IMG/VR virus record: IMGVR_UViG_3300005289_000016
Location: 124,001 to 188,000 of that record
Strand: one strand, 5' to 3'
Source of the DNA: a virus
Length of the DNA stretch: 64,000 nucleotides
A program made the position numbers and the translations under genes. Each line of letters begins with the position of its first letter. Positions within the stretch are counted from its first letter, which is position 1. This document shows, piece after piece, positions 8,492-16,346 of this stretch. The notes below the pieces were generated by a model, which was given only the letters and a program-made list of their open reading frames with translations, was not told where the DNA came from and searched no databases.

Positions 8492-8968
8492 GTGATCGAA
8501 TCTGTAACGGACAACGTCTACCTGCTCGGTGGCAAGCTTCGCGATCAATACGGTGAGCACTGCTGTTTGCACGTACACGATCAAGAGCTGGCTGAGTACA
8601 TGAAACAGTTCAGGGGCAAGTACGTCACGATGCGCTACTGGGTCAATGATCGTGAACTCACGTCCGTTGAACACGCCACTGAGTTGACGCTCGAGCAAGT
8701 CATGGGCGCTGGTGCTGTATCGGCCAAGTGTGATCATCACTGGTCAGAGGCGACGGGCTATCTATACACCACAGAAGATGCTCAGGTCGGTGGTCATGAT
8801 CTGTTGGCTGAACTGGAAAGCTGGGTGGGCAAGTTCCTGCTGCTGGAGATTGAGGTGCACGACGAAGCACCAGCCAATGCTCAAGTCAATGAGGTGGCCA
8901 AGAAGATCACCCATGACACGCCAGCGATCGATGCACTGCTGCACACGCTCATGGGCAGGCCTCTATGA
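8492..8968 (+). CDS. Hypothetical protein with a weak internal duplication, 158 aa (GTG start)
   Basis: Not recognised. Two stretches resemble each other: about residues 27-50 (HDQELAEYMKQFRGKYV) and about residues 100-124 (HDLLAELESWVGKFLLLEIE). Each is a helix then a strand, which suggests a duplicated small domain. It starts with GTG two bases after the preceding stop. Confidence 0.78.
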   Translation: MIESVTDNVYLLGGKLRDQYGEHCCLHVHDQELAEYMKQFRGKYVTMRYWVNDRELTSVEHATELTLEQVMGAGAVSAKCDHHWSEATGYLYTTEDAQVGGHDLLAELESWVGKFLLLEIEVHDEAPANAQVNEVAKKITHDTPAIDALLHTLMGRPL

Positions 8969-9177
8969 TCCATCATGAAACGCGGACCATTGACCTGATG
9001 GCTCACGTCAAGGGCATGTATCCGCCACCCAATAACAACTGGTCGATGAAACGTAAAGTCAAGCATCGCAAGTTCATTGCGGCAAAGATGAAACGTCACC
9101 AGAACACCATTCTCTCCGTAATCAAGGAAGTCGCACATGACACCATTCGTTCTGAACACCCGTCTGACACCAACTGA
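8965..9177 (+). CDS. Hypothetical basic protein, 70 aa
   Basis: Not recognised. Lys/His-rich middle (KRKVKHRKFIAAKMKRHQ) could contact nucleic acid. ATGA overlap with the gene before. Its last 41 bases overlap the start of the thymidylate-synthase-like gene, which is an unusually long overlap. The true end or start of one of the pair may differ in use. Confidence 0.68.
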   Translation: MIHHETRTIDLMAHVKGMYPPPNNNWSMKRKVKHRKFIAAKMKRHQNTILSVIKEVAHDTIRSEHPSDTN

Positions 9178-10759
9178 TGATGCGTACCACAACCTCATCG
9201 AGGATGTGTTGCACAACGGCAACTTCAAGGGTGACCGTACTGGCACTGGCACCTACGCAGTAGTTGGTCGTCTGGCCCGCTACAACCTGATGAACAAGCG
9301 TTCGCCTCGCCTGACTACCAAAGGCATGCAGGATACTGCTGAGCGCGAGATGCTCTGGTTCTGCGGCGGTAGCTCCAGCATCAAGGAACTGCGTGATCAG
9401 AAGATCGGTATCTGGAACAGTTGGTTGATCCCGGGCACGGCCAAGTACCGCACCCGCACCAATGATGAACTCATTGGGCTGTTGGCGCGGAAGTACGATA
9501 ACGATACCGCCACGATAAACTTCTGCACCAATGATCACCTTCTCGAAATACAGAAGGGTCGCGGCATCAACATCTTCGACAAGTTCACCGTCAAGATCAC
9601 GGTCAAAGAAAGCCTGTCGAGGACAGTCGAGATCTACGGCAGTGACGCATACTTCACTTCTGTTGAAGGCGTGCTTCATCACGCGGCTCAGTACCACAAC
9701 ATCGCAGTGGAAATCCTGACCGACGGCAGCATTGGTCCAGGCGCTTACGGTCCACAATGGCGTCACTGGCAGGACACCCAGATCATCACTCAAGCTGACT
9801 TGGTCCAGTACCAACAGCAAGGCTACACTCTGCGCGGCGAGATCGCTCCAGTGGGCCTGCCGGACACTGAAGAAGCTCTGCTGGCAGAACTGGATCGTGT
9901 GGCCGAAGCGAAAGGCTACGTCCGTACCGACGTCGTGAAGGTGCAGTTCGACGAAGTGGGCGATAAAGGTTACGACGTCTACAACAACGGCGGTACGCTG
10001 TGGGCTCGTTACACTGACGACAACGGCCTGCGTAAGATCTTCACTGCCATCGCTGACCTGCCACGTTTTGTGGTGCATCGTGAAGTCGACCAGTTGGTCA
10101 ATGCGATCCAGTTGCTTAACCATGAGCCGAACAGCCGTCGTATCATCGTTTCGGCCTGGAACCCAGCGCTGACGTGGAAGGCTGCTCTGCCGCCATGTCA
10201 CCTGTACTTCCAGTTCATCTCGCATGAGTTGACTCTGGAGCAGCGCTACATGATCGCCCGCGACCGTATGGCTCTTCAGAAGTACGACCTGAAGAAAGAA
10301 GCGGACAAGGGTTTCATGGACATGGCTCTGCGTACGTGGATGCAGTACGACCTCGAGGCAGATCGTAAAGACTGCACCGATGAAGAACTGCACGGCAACA
10401 TGGACGCAGTCGGCATCAAGCGTCGTGGCCTGTACTGCTTCCTCCTGCTGCGTTCCAACGACCTCGGTCTCGGACAACCGTTCAACGTGGCTCAGTACGC
10501 AACGCTGACTCACATGGTGGCTCAGTGTGTCGGTATGGAAGCATTGGAGCTGGTGTGGGCTGCGGTAGACGCTCACGTGTACTCCAACCACGTACAAGCG
10601 CTGGAACATCAGCTGACTCTGGAATCGAAGGACTGTATCCCTCGGTTGAAACTGAACCCTAACGTCACGTCGATCGACGGCTTCAAGATCAGTGACATCC
10701 AGATCATCGACTACGATAGTCACCCGGCACTCACCAAAGAAATGCCTGTAGCCGTATAA
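9137..10759 (+). CDS. thyA-like: Thymidylate synthase family enzyme with three large insertions, 540 aa
   Basis: All thymidylate synthase landmarks are present in order. They are the phosphate loop DRTGTGT (33-39), ELLWF-like EMLWFCGG (71-78), YGPQWRHW (204-211), SRR (333-335), the catalytic LPPCH with Cys354, RSND with Asp442, PFNVAQYA with Asn450, and DAHVYSNH (478-485). Asn450 matches the residue that selects dUMP over dCMP, so the substrate should be dUMP. The product could be dTMP, or 5-hydroxymethyl-dUMP as in SPO1-type hydroxymethylases. Usual family size is about 265 aa. Here about 100 residues are inserted after IWNSW (96), about 100 after the QWRHW motif, and about 65 after FQF. GDAH is VDAH. 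Strong, neighbour-like codon use argues for an intact gene. Confidence 0.93.
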   Translation: MTPFVLNTRLTPTDDAYHNLIEDVLHNGNFKGDRTGTGTYAVVGRLARYNLMNKRSPRLTTKGMQDTAEREMLWFCGGSSSIKELRDQKIGIWNSWLIPGTAKYRTRTNDELIGLLARKYDNDTATINFCTNDHLLEIQKGRGINIFDKFTVKITVKESLSRTVEIYGSDAYFTSVEGVLHHAAQYHNIAVEILTDGSIGPGAYGPQWRHWQDTQIITQADLVQYQQQGYTLRGEIAPVGLPDTEEALLAELDRVAEAKGYVRTDVVKVQFDEVGDKGYDVYNNGGTLWARYTDDNGLRKIFTAIADLPRFVVHREVDQLVNAIQLLNHEPNSRRIIVSAWNPALTWKAALPPCHLYFQFISHELTLEQRYMIARDRMALQKYDLKKEADKGFMDMALRTWMQYDLEADRKDCTDEELHGNMDAVGIKRRGLYCFLLLRSNDLGLGQPFNVAQYATLTHMVAQCVGMEALELVWAAVDAHVYSNHVQALEHQLTLESKDCIPRLKLNPNVTSIDGFKISDIQIIDYDSHPALTKEMPVAV

Positions 10760-10769
10760 GGAAAACGGA

Positions 10770-10979
10770 ATGAAATCTATCAACCATACTCGCAACGCAG
10801 TGCGGTTTGCTATTGTGGTCTTCTGGGTTGTCGTCCTCGGACTGACATACACCGCGTTTCAGAACTCCGGCAACGCATTCGCGCTGGGTTGGGGAACGTG
10901 GCTGTTTTACGCAGTCGTGGCAATCGTTGTGTTCTACGCCGGTGTCGTTTACACCATCAAACTCTGGAGCTTCAAATGA
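10770..10979 (+). CDS. Two-span membrane protein, 69 aa
   Basis: Two hydrophobic segments (about residues 12-32 and 41-64) joined by a short loop, with basic residues at both ends, so both termini are probably cytoplasmic. Its stop overlaps the start of the SPFH lipoprotein gene (ATGA), suggesting joint expression and perhaps a shared membrane complex. It could be holin-like by topology, but nothing else supports that. Confidence 0.8.
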   Translation: MKSINHTRNAVRFAIVVFWVVVLGLTYTAFQNSGNAFALGWGTWLFYAVVAIVVFYAGVVYTIKLWSFK

Positions 10980-11677
10980 AAAATGTAGTAGTAGCTGTTC
11001 TTCTCCTGCTGGCGATTGCTGGCTGTAGCCGTACCCCGTCGAACGTCCACGTGATCGCGACGTCCAACTGCGGCGCTAAATGGGAGAAGCTCTCCGTTGG
11101 CTCCACTGTGCCTAAACACACCGGCAATCCATGTGGCTACAACGTGGCCCTGCCGAACTGGCCGATGGCTGGCGACACTCAGTTCAAGACCCAATTCTCC
11201 AAGAAGGTCCTGAGCAATGCCAAGATGTCGTACACCTACACCATCACCGATCCGCTTCTGTTCATCAACGAAGCACGCTACCTCGGCAAGATGGGCGGTT
11301 CCCTCGAACTCTCCTCTGACACTGTTGGCAGCCGTTACGAGATGGCCGAGAACATCATCATCGACAAGATGCTGCGTGAGGTGACGACTGAGCTGACCCG
11401 TGATCTGGACGTCGTTGATGCCAACCCGGCAGAGATCGAAGACGCGATCCTGAAGCAGGCCAAAGATACCCTAGAGAAGAAAGGCATCGTCCTCAGCGAC
11501 CTTGCTTTGGTCATCGAGAACGACGACCTGACCCGTCTGGCTATCGACGCTGCTACTGCGATCCGCGTGTACGAAGCTGCTGGCATCCGTACCGTTGGTG
11601 AAAGCGTGATGACGGCTCGTGCCGGTGCCACCAAGATCCAGGTCATCACTGCGTCCGAGCACAACTCGGAACAATAA
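10976..11677 (+). CDS. Lipoprotein with SPFH/Band-7 domain, 233 aa
   Basis: Starts with MKNVVV, a hydrophobic core and a lipobox ending AIAGC, so Cys17 is probably lipidated. The region from about residue 75 to 200 has the pattern of stomatin/prohibitin (SPFH) domains. A beta region (SYTYTITDPLLFINEA) is followed by long helices with ELTRDLDVVDANPAEI and EKKGIVLSDLALV, then an Ala-rich helix. SPFH proteins form membrane ring scaffolds. This one would sit on the outer leaflet of the inner membrane or on the outer membrane. The start at 10976 overlaps the stop of the two-span membrane gene. Confidence 0.82.
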   Translation: MKNVVVAVLLLLAIAGCSRTPSNVHVIATSNCGAKWEKLSVGSTVPKHTGNPCGYNVALPNWPMAGDTQFKTQFSKKVLSNAKMSYTYTITDPLLFINEARYLGKMGGSLELSSDTVGSRYEMAENIIIDKMLREVTTELTRDLDVVDANPAEIEDAILKQAKDTLEKKGIVLSDLALVIENDDLTRLAIDAATAIRVYEAAGIRTVGESVMTARAGATKIQVITASEHNSEQ

Positions 11678-11687
11678 GGAGCAGTCC

Positions 11688-11966
11688 ATGCCCCAGCCTC
11701 GGTTGCAGGAAGGTAAGCAGCCGAACATGACTCACTTGGGTGGTGCGATGTTTATCGTGCGTACCCAAGCGGGTCTTCGTAAAGCCATCAAGCAACAGTT
11801 TGACGACTGGAAGGAGATGGAAGTTTACGGTCGGCCTAAGAAGTACCCAGCCATTGTCGCGATCATGAGTGGTCGGTCTTGCGGCATTGATCATATCCAG
11901 ATTGCCAGCACGCACCTGAACGTCGTTAAGGACGCATTGGCCCAACAAGGTGAAATCGCACCATGA
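11688..11966 (+). CDS. Hypothetical protein, 92 aa
   Basis: Not recognised. Small basic alpha/beta protein. The ATG at 11688 follows AAGGAG. It overlaps the next gene by four bases. Confidence 0.78.
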   Translation: MPQPRLQEGKQPNMTHLGGAMFIVRTQAGLRKAIKQQFDDWKEMEVYGRPKKYPAIVAIMSGRSCGIDHIQIASTHLNVVKDALAQQGEIAP

Positions 11967-12478
11967 AGACAGACCGTGGATCATTAGCAATAATGGCACC
12001 GCTCCTTGACCAGATCAAGTCGGATGAAAACGGGGACTATGAGTTCCATCCGACTGAGAAGGTCTATCCACTGATCGTCATTGATCGGGTGATTGACTTG
12101 TATGCTCGGGTGTCTCATCTGGGCCTGCAAGATGCAATCAAGGACATCAGTCGGGTCTTTGAACTGACGTACATTCCGGAAGAGGAACGCACCATTCGTG
12201 GAGTGGGGGCGTTCATGTTCAAGGTCGTGGGTCAGCGTGTGGATGTAACACTCGAATACCTGCTGCGCAATCCCGACCACACAGATCACCCCGAGCGTGT
12301 CTCAGTCGACAGTGTGATCGAACTGGCCAACGCAGCAGAGCGGGTTTACCTGTGCCGTGCGTTGGGCGGGATCAACGTGAATGTTGCCGTTCATCGTTGG
12401 CGCACACGGGACTTCACTTTTGCCTTCGATGGGGAAATGCTGAATCTGCTCCCTGTCGAATCTGACACTCAGGTATAA
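11963..12478 (+). CDS. Hypothetical protein, 171 aa
   Basis: Not recognised. Acidic, mixed helix and strand, no export signal. ATGA overlap with the preceding gene. Confidence 0.8.
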   Translation: MKTDRGSLAIMAPLLDQIKSDENGDYEFHPTEKVYPLIVIDRVIDLYARVSHLGLQDAIKDISRVFELTYIPEEERTIRGVGAFMFKVVGQRVDVTLEYLLRNPDHTDHPERVSVDSVIELANAAERVYLCRALGGINVNVAVHRWRTRDFTFAFDGEMLNLLPVESDTQV

Positions 12479-12487
12479 GGACTTGCC

Positions 12488-12733
12488 ATGACGGCACCAT
12501 CTGCCACTATCACCGTTCCTGAAGTTGCCGAACGCTTCAGAGAGTACTGGCTGGACAATCCAGCCTGGGGTTCTCTGCACATCGTTCTTGATGACTTCAA
12601 TGTCGACAACCACCACGTAGAACACTGCATCGAGTACGCCATCCAGAATGGCGACAAAGAAGGTGAGGCACTGGCCCGCATTCTGTTGCAGATGTCCAAA
12701 TCACAGCGCCTGAAACTCTCGCGCATCGGTTAA
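12488..12733 (+). CDS. Hypothetical protein, 81 aa
   Basis: Not recognised. Small acidic helical protein behind TAAGGAC. Sits between a soluble unknown gene and a lipoprotein gene. Confidence 0.77.
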   Translation: MTAPSATITVPEVAERFREYWLDNPAWGSLHIVLDDFNVDNHHVEHCIEYAIQNGDKEGEALARILLQMSKSQRLKLSRIG

Positions 12734-12743
12734 AGGAATCGCC

Positions 12744-12956
12744 GTGAAGAATGTACCAATCCTGCTGCTCATGTTGTTTGCTGTGGTGAGTTGCGGTCCT
12801 CAACAAGCCCAGTCCAGTAATCGAGCCTCCACCCTTAGTTACGTGGGAGAGACTCCTGGCTGCACGATCTATTCGGGGTTTGAGCATGGCGTTCGTTTCT
12901 TCGTAGCCGACGCCAAAGCAACCCACGATGTCTGCTCTATCTCCACTGCCCAGTAA
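12744..12956 (+). CDS. Small lipoprotein, 70 aa (GTG start)
   Basis: GTG at 12744 behind AAAGGAATC. The N-terminus is MKN, a Leu-rich core and lipobox AVVSC (Cys17), followed by a polar Gln/Ser linker and a short domain with two further Cys. It is the second lipoprotein in 2 kb. It may act in the envelope (for example superinfection exclusion), but no family was recognised. Confidence 0.8.
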   Translation: MKNVPILLLMLFAVVSCGPQQAQSSNRASTLSYVGETPGCTIYSGFEHGVRFFVADAKATHDVCSISTAQ

Positions 12957-12965
12957 GGAATCGAC

Positions 12966-14138
12966 ATGTGCTTTGAACGTCTTTACAATGTACCGTTCGT
13001 TGAAGAACCGGACTTCACTCGCGAGATCAAGGTCCTCAAAGGCATCGCTGACATCCCGTTTAAGGACGCGGTGGAACAGATCGGCACTACCGCCAAGATC
13101 ATCCTGGACGGCGCTATCATTGATGCTGTCATGCGCGAAGCCAATAGTCGTTTCGCACACGTCAACGTCATCGGTGCTGATGACACACTGCAAGAGCTGG
13201 AAGACCGCTCTGTCGTGTTCTCGTCCCCAGTCATGAGCAGCCGGTTCCTTAACGGCAGCGTGCATCCTGAAGTACTGACAGTCAGTCATCACAAAGACCT
13301 CCAAGGCACTGTGGTTGTACTGAAGTTGAAGGACTTCTCGTTCGTCGCCATGTACAGCTTGGTTGTTGCTCCGCCGACTGGGCTGCCAGAAGACACGATC
13401 GCCTTGGCTGAGCTGCGCATCAAGTTCGGCCTTGAATCCGAGTCAGTCCGAATCTATCGCGACTATGCCAGAGAGGTAGAGTTGCTGACCCCAGCACCAC
13501 AAGTTCTCTCCACGTTCCGCAAGCTGTGGAACCACAGTCCGATGAACTTCCCACCGTTCTCGGACACTCGCATCATGATGATGCCGGTGAAGATCGGTCA
13601 TCTGGACGGTATCCCTGAGCACTACTGGCGCTTCATGGAACAACTCTTCGGCATGACTGAGGAACGTTTCCACGGTGAGATCGGGTATCTGACCATCGAC
13701 GAGCGTGAGCTACAACCAGGTGAGACTCTGCGCCGTTCGGGTCTGCACGTGGACGGCTACTACCAAGGCCGTTGCGGTGCATGGGGTGGCGGTGGCGGTT
13801 GGGGCAGCGTGGGCAATGGCATGCTGGCGGTTTCCAGTACTCCTCACTGCAAAGCGTGGCTGGGCATCGCTCGTGGTGAGATCGGTAGCGAAGGTGAAGC
13901 CGATCAGATGGACCTCAGCTCCTGCGGTTCGATCATCTTCGGCGCTGGTGATGTTTACTGGGTCGACGGCGCGTGCATTCACGAATCGCTGCCGGTGGAA
14001 GAAACCACCAAGCGTCAGTTCGTGCGTCTGTCCATGCCGAACAACGGTCCTTGGTTTGAAGGCTACACCGAGAACCCGACTGGCATCAAACCGTCGAACG
14101 ACATCCTGCCTACTCGTGACAAGTTCATGAAGGGCTAA
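12966..14138 (+). CDS. Putative 2-oxoglutarate/Fe(II)-dependent dioxygenase, 390 aa
   Basis: The C-terminal third carries the pattern of double-stranded beta-helix oxygenases. His261-Val-Asp263 (SGLHVDGYY) is the first metal pair. The distal His339 (ACIHES) follows a GAGDVYWVDG turn, and Arg354-x-Ser356 (FVRLS) could bind the 2-oxoglutarate carboxylate. A glycine-rich loop (about 272-285) lies between. The N-terminal 200 residues are not recognised. The substrate cannot be read from sequence. Phage members of this fold can modify nucleic acid bases or proteins. An iron enzyme without 2OG use is also possible. The start follows AAGGAATCGAC. Confidence 0.68.
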   Translation: MCFERLYNVPFVEEPDFTREIKVLKGIADIPFKDAVEQIGTTAKIILDGAIIDAVMREANSRFAHVNVIGADDTLQELEDRSVVFSSPVMSSRFLNGSVHPEVLTVSHHKDLQGTVVVLKLKDFSFVAMYSLVVAPPTGLPEDTIALAELRIKFGLESESVRIYRDYAREVELLTPAPQVLSTFRKLWNHSPMNFPPFSDTRIMMMPVKIGHLDGIPEHYWRFMEQLFGMTEERFHGEIGYLTIDERELQPGETLRRSGLHVDGYYQGRCGAWGGGGGWGSVGNGMLAVSSTPHCKAWLGIARGEIGSEGEADQMDLSSCGSIIFGAGDVYWVDGACIHESLPVEETTKRQFVRLSMPNNGPWFEGYTENPTGIKPSNDILPTRDKFMKG

Positions 14139-14281
14139 TGGCCACGGCAAAGAAGCCGCCCACTGCTGAAGAGCGGTGGGCACGGTGGAGGGAGGATAAT
14201 CGGCCTATCCTCCCTGACATCGAAAAAGCTAAAGACCAGATTACTGCTATCCAGCTCAAGAAGGCTGGTAAGCTTCATTAA
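14138..14281 (+). CDS. Small protein, 47 aa
   Basis: ATG at 14138 overlaps the preceding TAA stop (TAATG). 47 sense codons run to TAA at 14279-14281. The product is basic and helical (TAEERWARWREDNRP then KAKDQITAIQLKK). The next gene starts nine bases later behind AAGGAAG. Tight packing and codon use like the neighbours support it. Confidence 0.68.
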   Translation: MATAKKPPTAEERWARWREDNRPILPDIEKAKDQITAIQLKKAGKLH

Positions 14282-14290
14282 GGAAGATTC

Positions 14291-14497
14291 ATGAAAGCTC
14301 AAGCCACTCCGACTCAGATCAACCCATCTAAGCGCGACTTCATGTTGCAGTTCATTCTGAACGCTCGCTTGAGTGGTCGTGGCCAGGACATCGGTTCTGG
14401 CGGTGAACGTGGTCGTCGTGAAATTGTTGAGGCCGCTGAAGACCTCTACAACCTGACCATGAAGAAGTGCGAAGAACCTATCCCCGAGGAGAAGTAG
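14291..14497 (+). CDS. Hypothetical protein, 68 aa
   Basis: Not recognised. Helical with a central GRGQDIGSGGERGRR turn rich in Gly and Arg. The stop is immediately followed by the next ATG. Confidence 0.75.
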   Translation: MKAQATPTQINPSKRDFMLQFILNARLSGRGQDIGSGGERGRREIVEAAEDLYNLTMKKCEEPIPEEK

Positions 14498-14986
14498 ATG
14501 GGTACGTATACGACGTTTGTATGTCAGCGCAAGATCGGGGACAAGTGGTTCATCGTTCTGCCTGAGGGTCATGGATATAACCCTGAGATTCCTCATTCGT
14601 ACGGCAAGCTGGACATGATGGATGACATCGACAAGTCGATGGGGTTCAACCTGAAGTCTGACCAGCGCATCTACGCCAAGCGTCAGGACTTCCAGTCTCC
14701 TGGCGAGTACAGCGAGTTGACTTCTCGGGCACCGTGGGCCAACCGGGGTTATCCTGACGACATCGACGATGAAGTCAAGGAGATCTTCGAAGGCGCTTAC
14801 CATGGCGACGCATCATGGGTCATGCTCGATGAGCTGTTGGCGTATGACTTCGACAAGGAACTCGTCCACACGGGCTACGGCGACGATATGGTCACCTGGA
14901 CCGAGCACTTGAAGCCTGCGTACCGCATGTGGTTCGAGCGGCTGAAAGCCATCGGCGTTGAGCGGGTCATCTACACCAATCACTGA
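14498..14986 (+). CDS. Hypothetical protein, 162 aa
   Basis: Not recognised. Acidic, Tyr/Trp-rich, soluble. GAGGAGAAG upstream within the preceding gene provides the ribosome-binding site. Confidence 0.8.
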   Translation: MGTYTTFVCQRKIGDKWFIVLPEGHGYNPEIPHSYGKLDMMDDIDKSMGFNLKSDQRIYAKRQDFQSPGEYSELTSRAPWANRGYPDDIDDEVKEIFEGAYHGDASWVMLDELLAYDFDKELVHTGYGDDMVTWTEHLKPAYRMWFERLKAIGVERVIYTNH

Positions 14987-14996
14987 GGGGGTAAAC

Positions 14997-15230
14997 ATGT
15001 TGCCATATGGTCATATCCTGAGCGACATCCACATCGGCAATTATCGTGAAGGTAAGTCGCGCAGTACTGATGAACTCCTTCGTTTGATGGAGGACCTCGG
15101 TCCCGATCCATGCCAAGATGATCGCTTCCATGGCGATCATCCTAATGACCAAGGCGAACGCACCAACAAGAAGCTCCGCGTTCAGCCATTCTATCACCGC
15201 GGCCGCGATGGAAAGATGAAGAGGTTCTGA
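14997..15230 (+). CDS. Hypothetical protein, 77 aa
   Basis: Not recognised. His/Asp-rich centre (DDRFHGDHPNDQGE) and a basic C-terminus. The ATG at 14997 follows GAGGGGG. Its stop overlaps the start of the HD-domain gene (TGATG), so the two are probably co-translated. Confidence 0.75.
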   Translation: MLPYGHILSDIHIGNYREGKSRSTDELLRLMEDLGPDPCQDDRFHGDHPNDQGERTNKKLRVQPFYHRGRDGKMKRF

Positions 15231-15955
15231 TGAAAGCTACATTCCCCTTGGAGACCATCTTGGCGAGCATGCGGCAACACGAAGCCGTCTGTGTCAAGAT
15301 GCCTGCTCTGAACCATTTCCAGCAGCGACTCGAGGATAAGTTGCTGGACGTGTTGAAGCGTAACCCATCGGCCGACGTACCTTACCACAACAACAACCAC
15401 ATGAGGGGCGTGTGGGACATTGCTCAGGTTGTGTGGGAGGCTGAGAAGGAAGACATCGGTCTCGGTGGTGACTGGGCGTTCATCGCGCTTATGTTTGTCT
15501 GTCTGCTGCATGACTACGGTCATTCGGCTGGACATGACAACGACCACTACAATGTCCTGAGTACCCGGGAGTTCGTCTCGGAGTTAATTGCACAGAACGG
15601 TTATAGTTTGCCTGGTCGCGTCATCGAAGCCATCGATAAGGCCATCGAGTGCACCGAGTTCCCATTTGTGATCCCTCCACGCAACAAGCTGGAGATGGTC
15701 ATGCGGGACTGCGATGTGCTCTATGCCACCGTGAGCCTCGACCCTACTCTCGTCATGGAAGACCTCCGTGCTGAGATTCAAGTAGCGGCCAAACGTGACG
15801 TGACCTATGAGGAGATGCTGGTCGGACAATCCAAGTTCATGGAGTCCGCAGAGCTCTTCACCGAAACCGGTCGTGCTATCTGGGAGATCTACTCTCCTCG
15901 TTACCTTGTGCGGCTTCAAGAATACGCGAAAGAAAAGGGAACATCCGATGTCTGA
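15230..15955 (+). CDS. HD-domain phosphohydrolase resembling cyclic-nucleotide phosphodiesterases, 241 aa
   Basis: Motif order matches metal-dependent HD phosphohydrolases. PYHNNNHMRGV (51-61) gives His57, HDYGHSAGHDN (94-104) gives His94-Asp95 and His98, and MRDCD (158-162) gives a downstream Asp. The YHNxxH...HDxxH arrangement is closer to class I cyclic nucleotide phosphodiesterases than to dGTPases or YfbR nucleotidases. A role in degrading a nucleotide signal is therefore plausible, including one used by host defence. Nucleotide pool control is the alternative. Cytosolic, no export signal. Coupled to genes on both sides. Confidence 0.82.
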   Translation: MKATFPLETILASMRQHEAVCVKMPALNHFQQRLEDKLLDVLKRNPSADVPYHNNNHMRGVWDIAQVVWEAEKEDIGLGGDWAFIALMFVCLLHDYGHSAGHDNDHYNVLSTREFVSELIAQNGYSLPGRVIEAIDKAIECTEFPFVIPPRNKLEMVMRDCDVLYATVSLDPTLVMEDLRAEIQVAAKRDVTYEEMLVGQSKFMESAELFTETGRAIWEIYSPRYLVRLQEYAKEKGTSDV

Positions 15956-16346
15956 TAACAAAATGCGCAACTTCCTGCTCTCCAATGAAGCGCTGGAAGT
16001 GTTTGCCCTGCTGTACAACAAAGGCCCTAAGGAAGACGAAGACCTTCCGAGCAAGGCAGGCATGGCTGATCTGATCACTGCTGGTCTGGCCAAGAAAGAT
16101 CCGCAGGACCCGAACCGCAACATGCTGACCAAATTGGGCAACCATGAAGCGGGCATCTACTTCACCTTGCTGGCCGTCAACGCAACCAAGACCGGCACGC
16201 CTGTCGAGCTGGAAGTGGCAGGCAAAACCCTCAACATCGACATCGATCCGGATGATCAAGATCCAGTCGGAACTGTCGAGTTCATTCAGGCTGAAGTTCT
16301 GAAGGCCAATGGCGGAGATGTCCAGGATGAAGCCGAGTCGGCGTAG
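15948..16346 (+). CDS. Hypothetical protein, 132 aa
   Basis: Not recognised. Acidic. Helical first half (NEALEVFALLYNKG), strand-rich second half. The ATG at 15948 lies eight bases inside the HD gene, behind AAAAGGGA. Confidence 0.78.
   Translation: MSDNKMRNFLLSNEALEVFALLYNKGPKEDEDLPSKAGMADLITAGLAKKDPQDPNRNMLTKLGNHEAGIYFTLLAVNATKTGTPVELEVAGKTLNIDIDPDDQDPVGTVEFIQAEVLKANGGDVQDEAESA

Noticed and set aside
9122-10852. Long open frame on the minus strand across the thymidylate-synthase-like gene (576 codons)
   Set aside because: It lies wholly antisense to a clearly coding gene, has no ribosome-binding site, and the long open run follows from the codon bias of the real gene.
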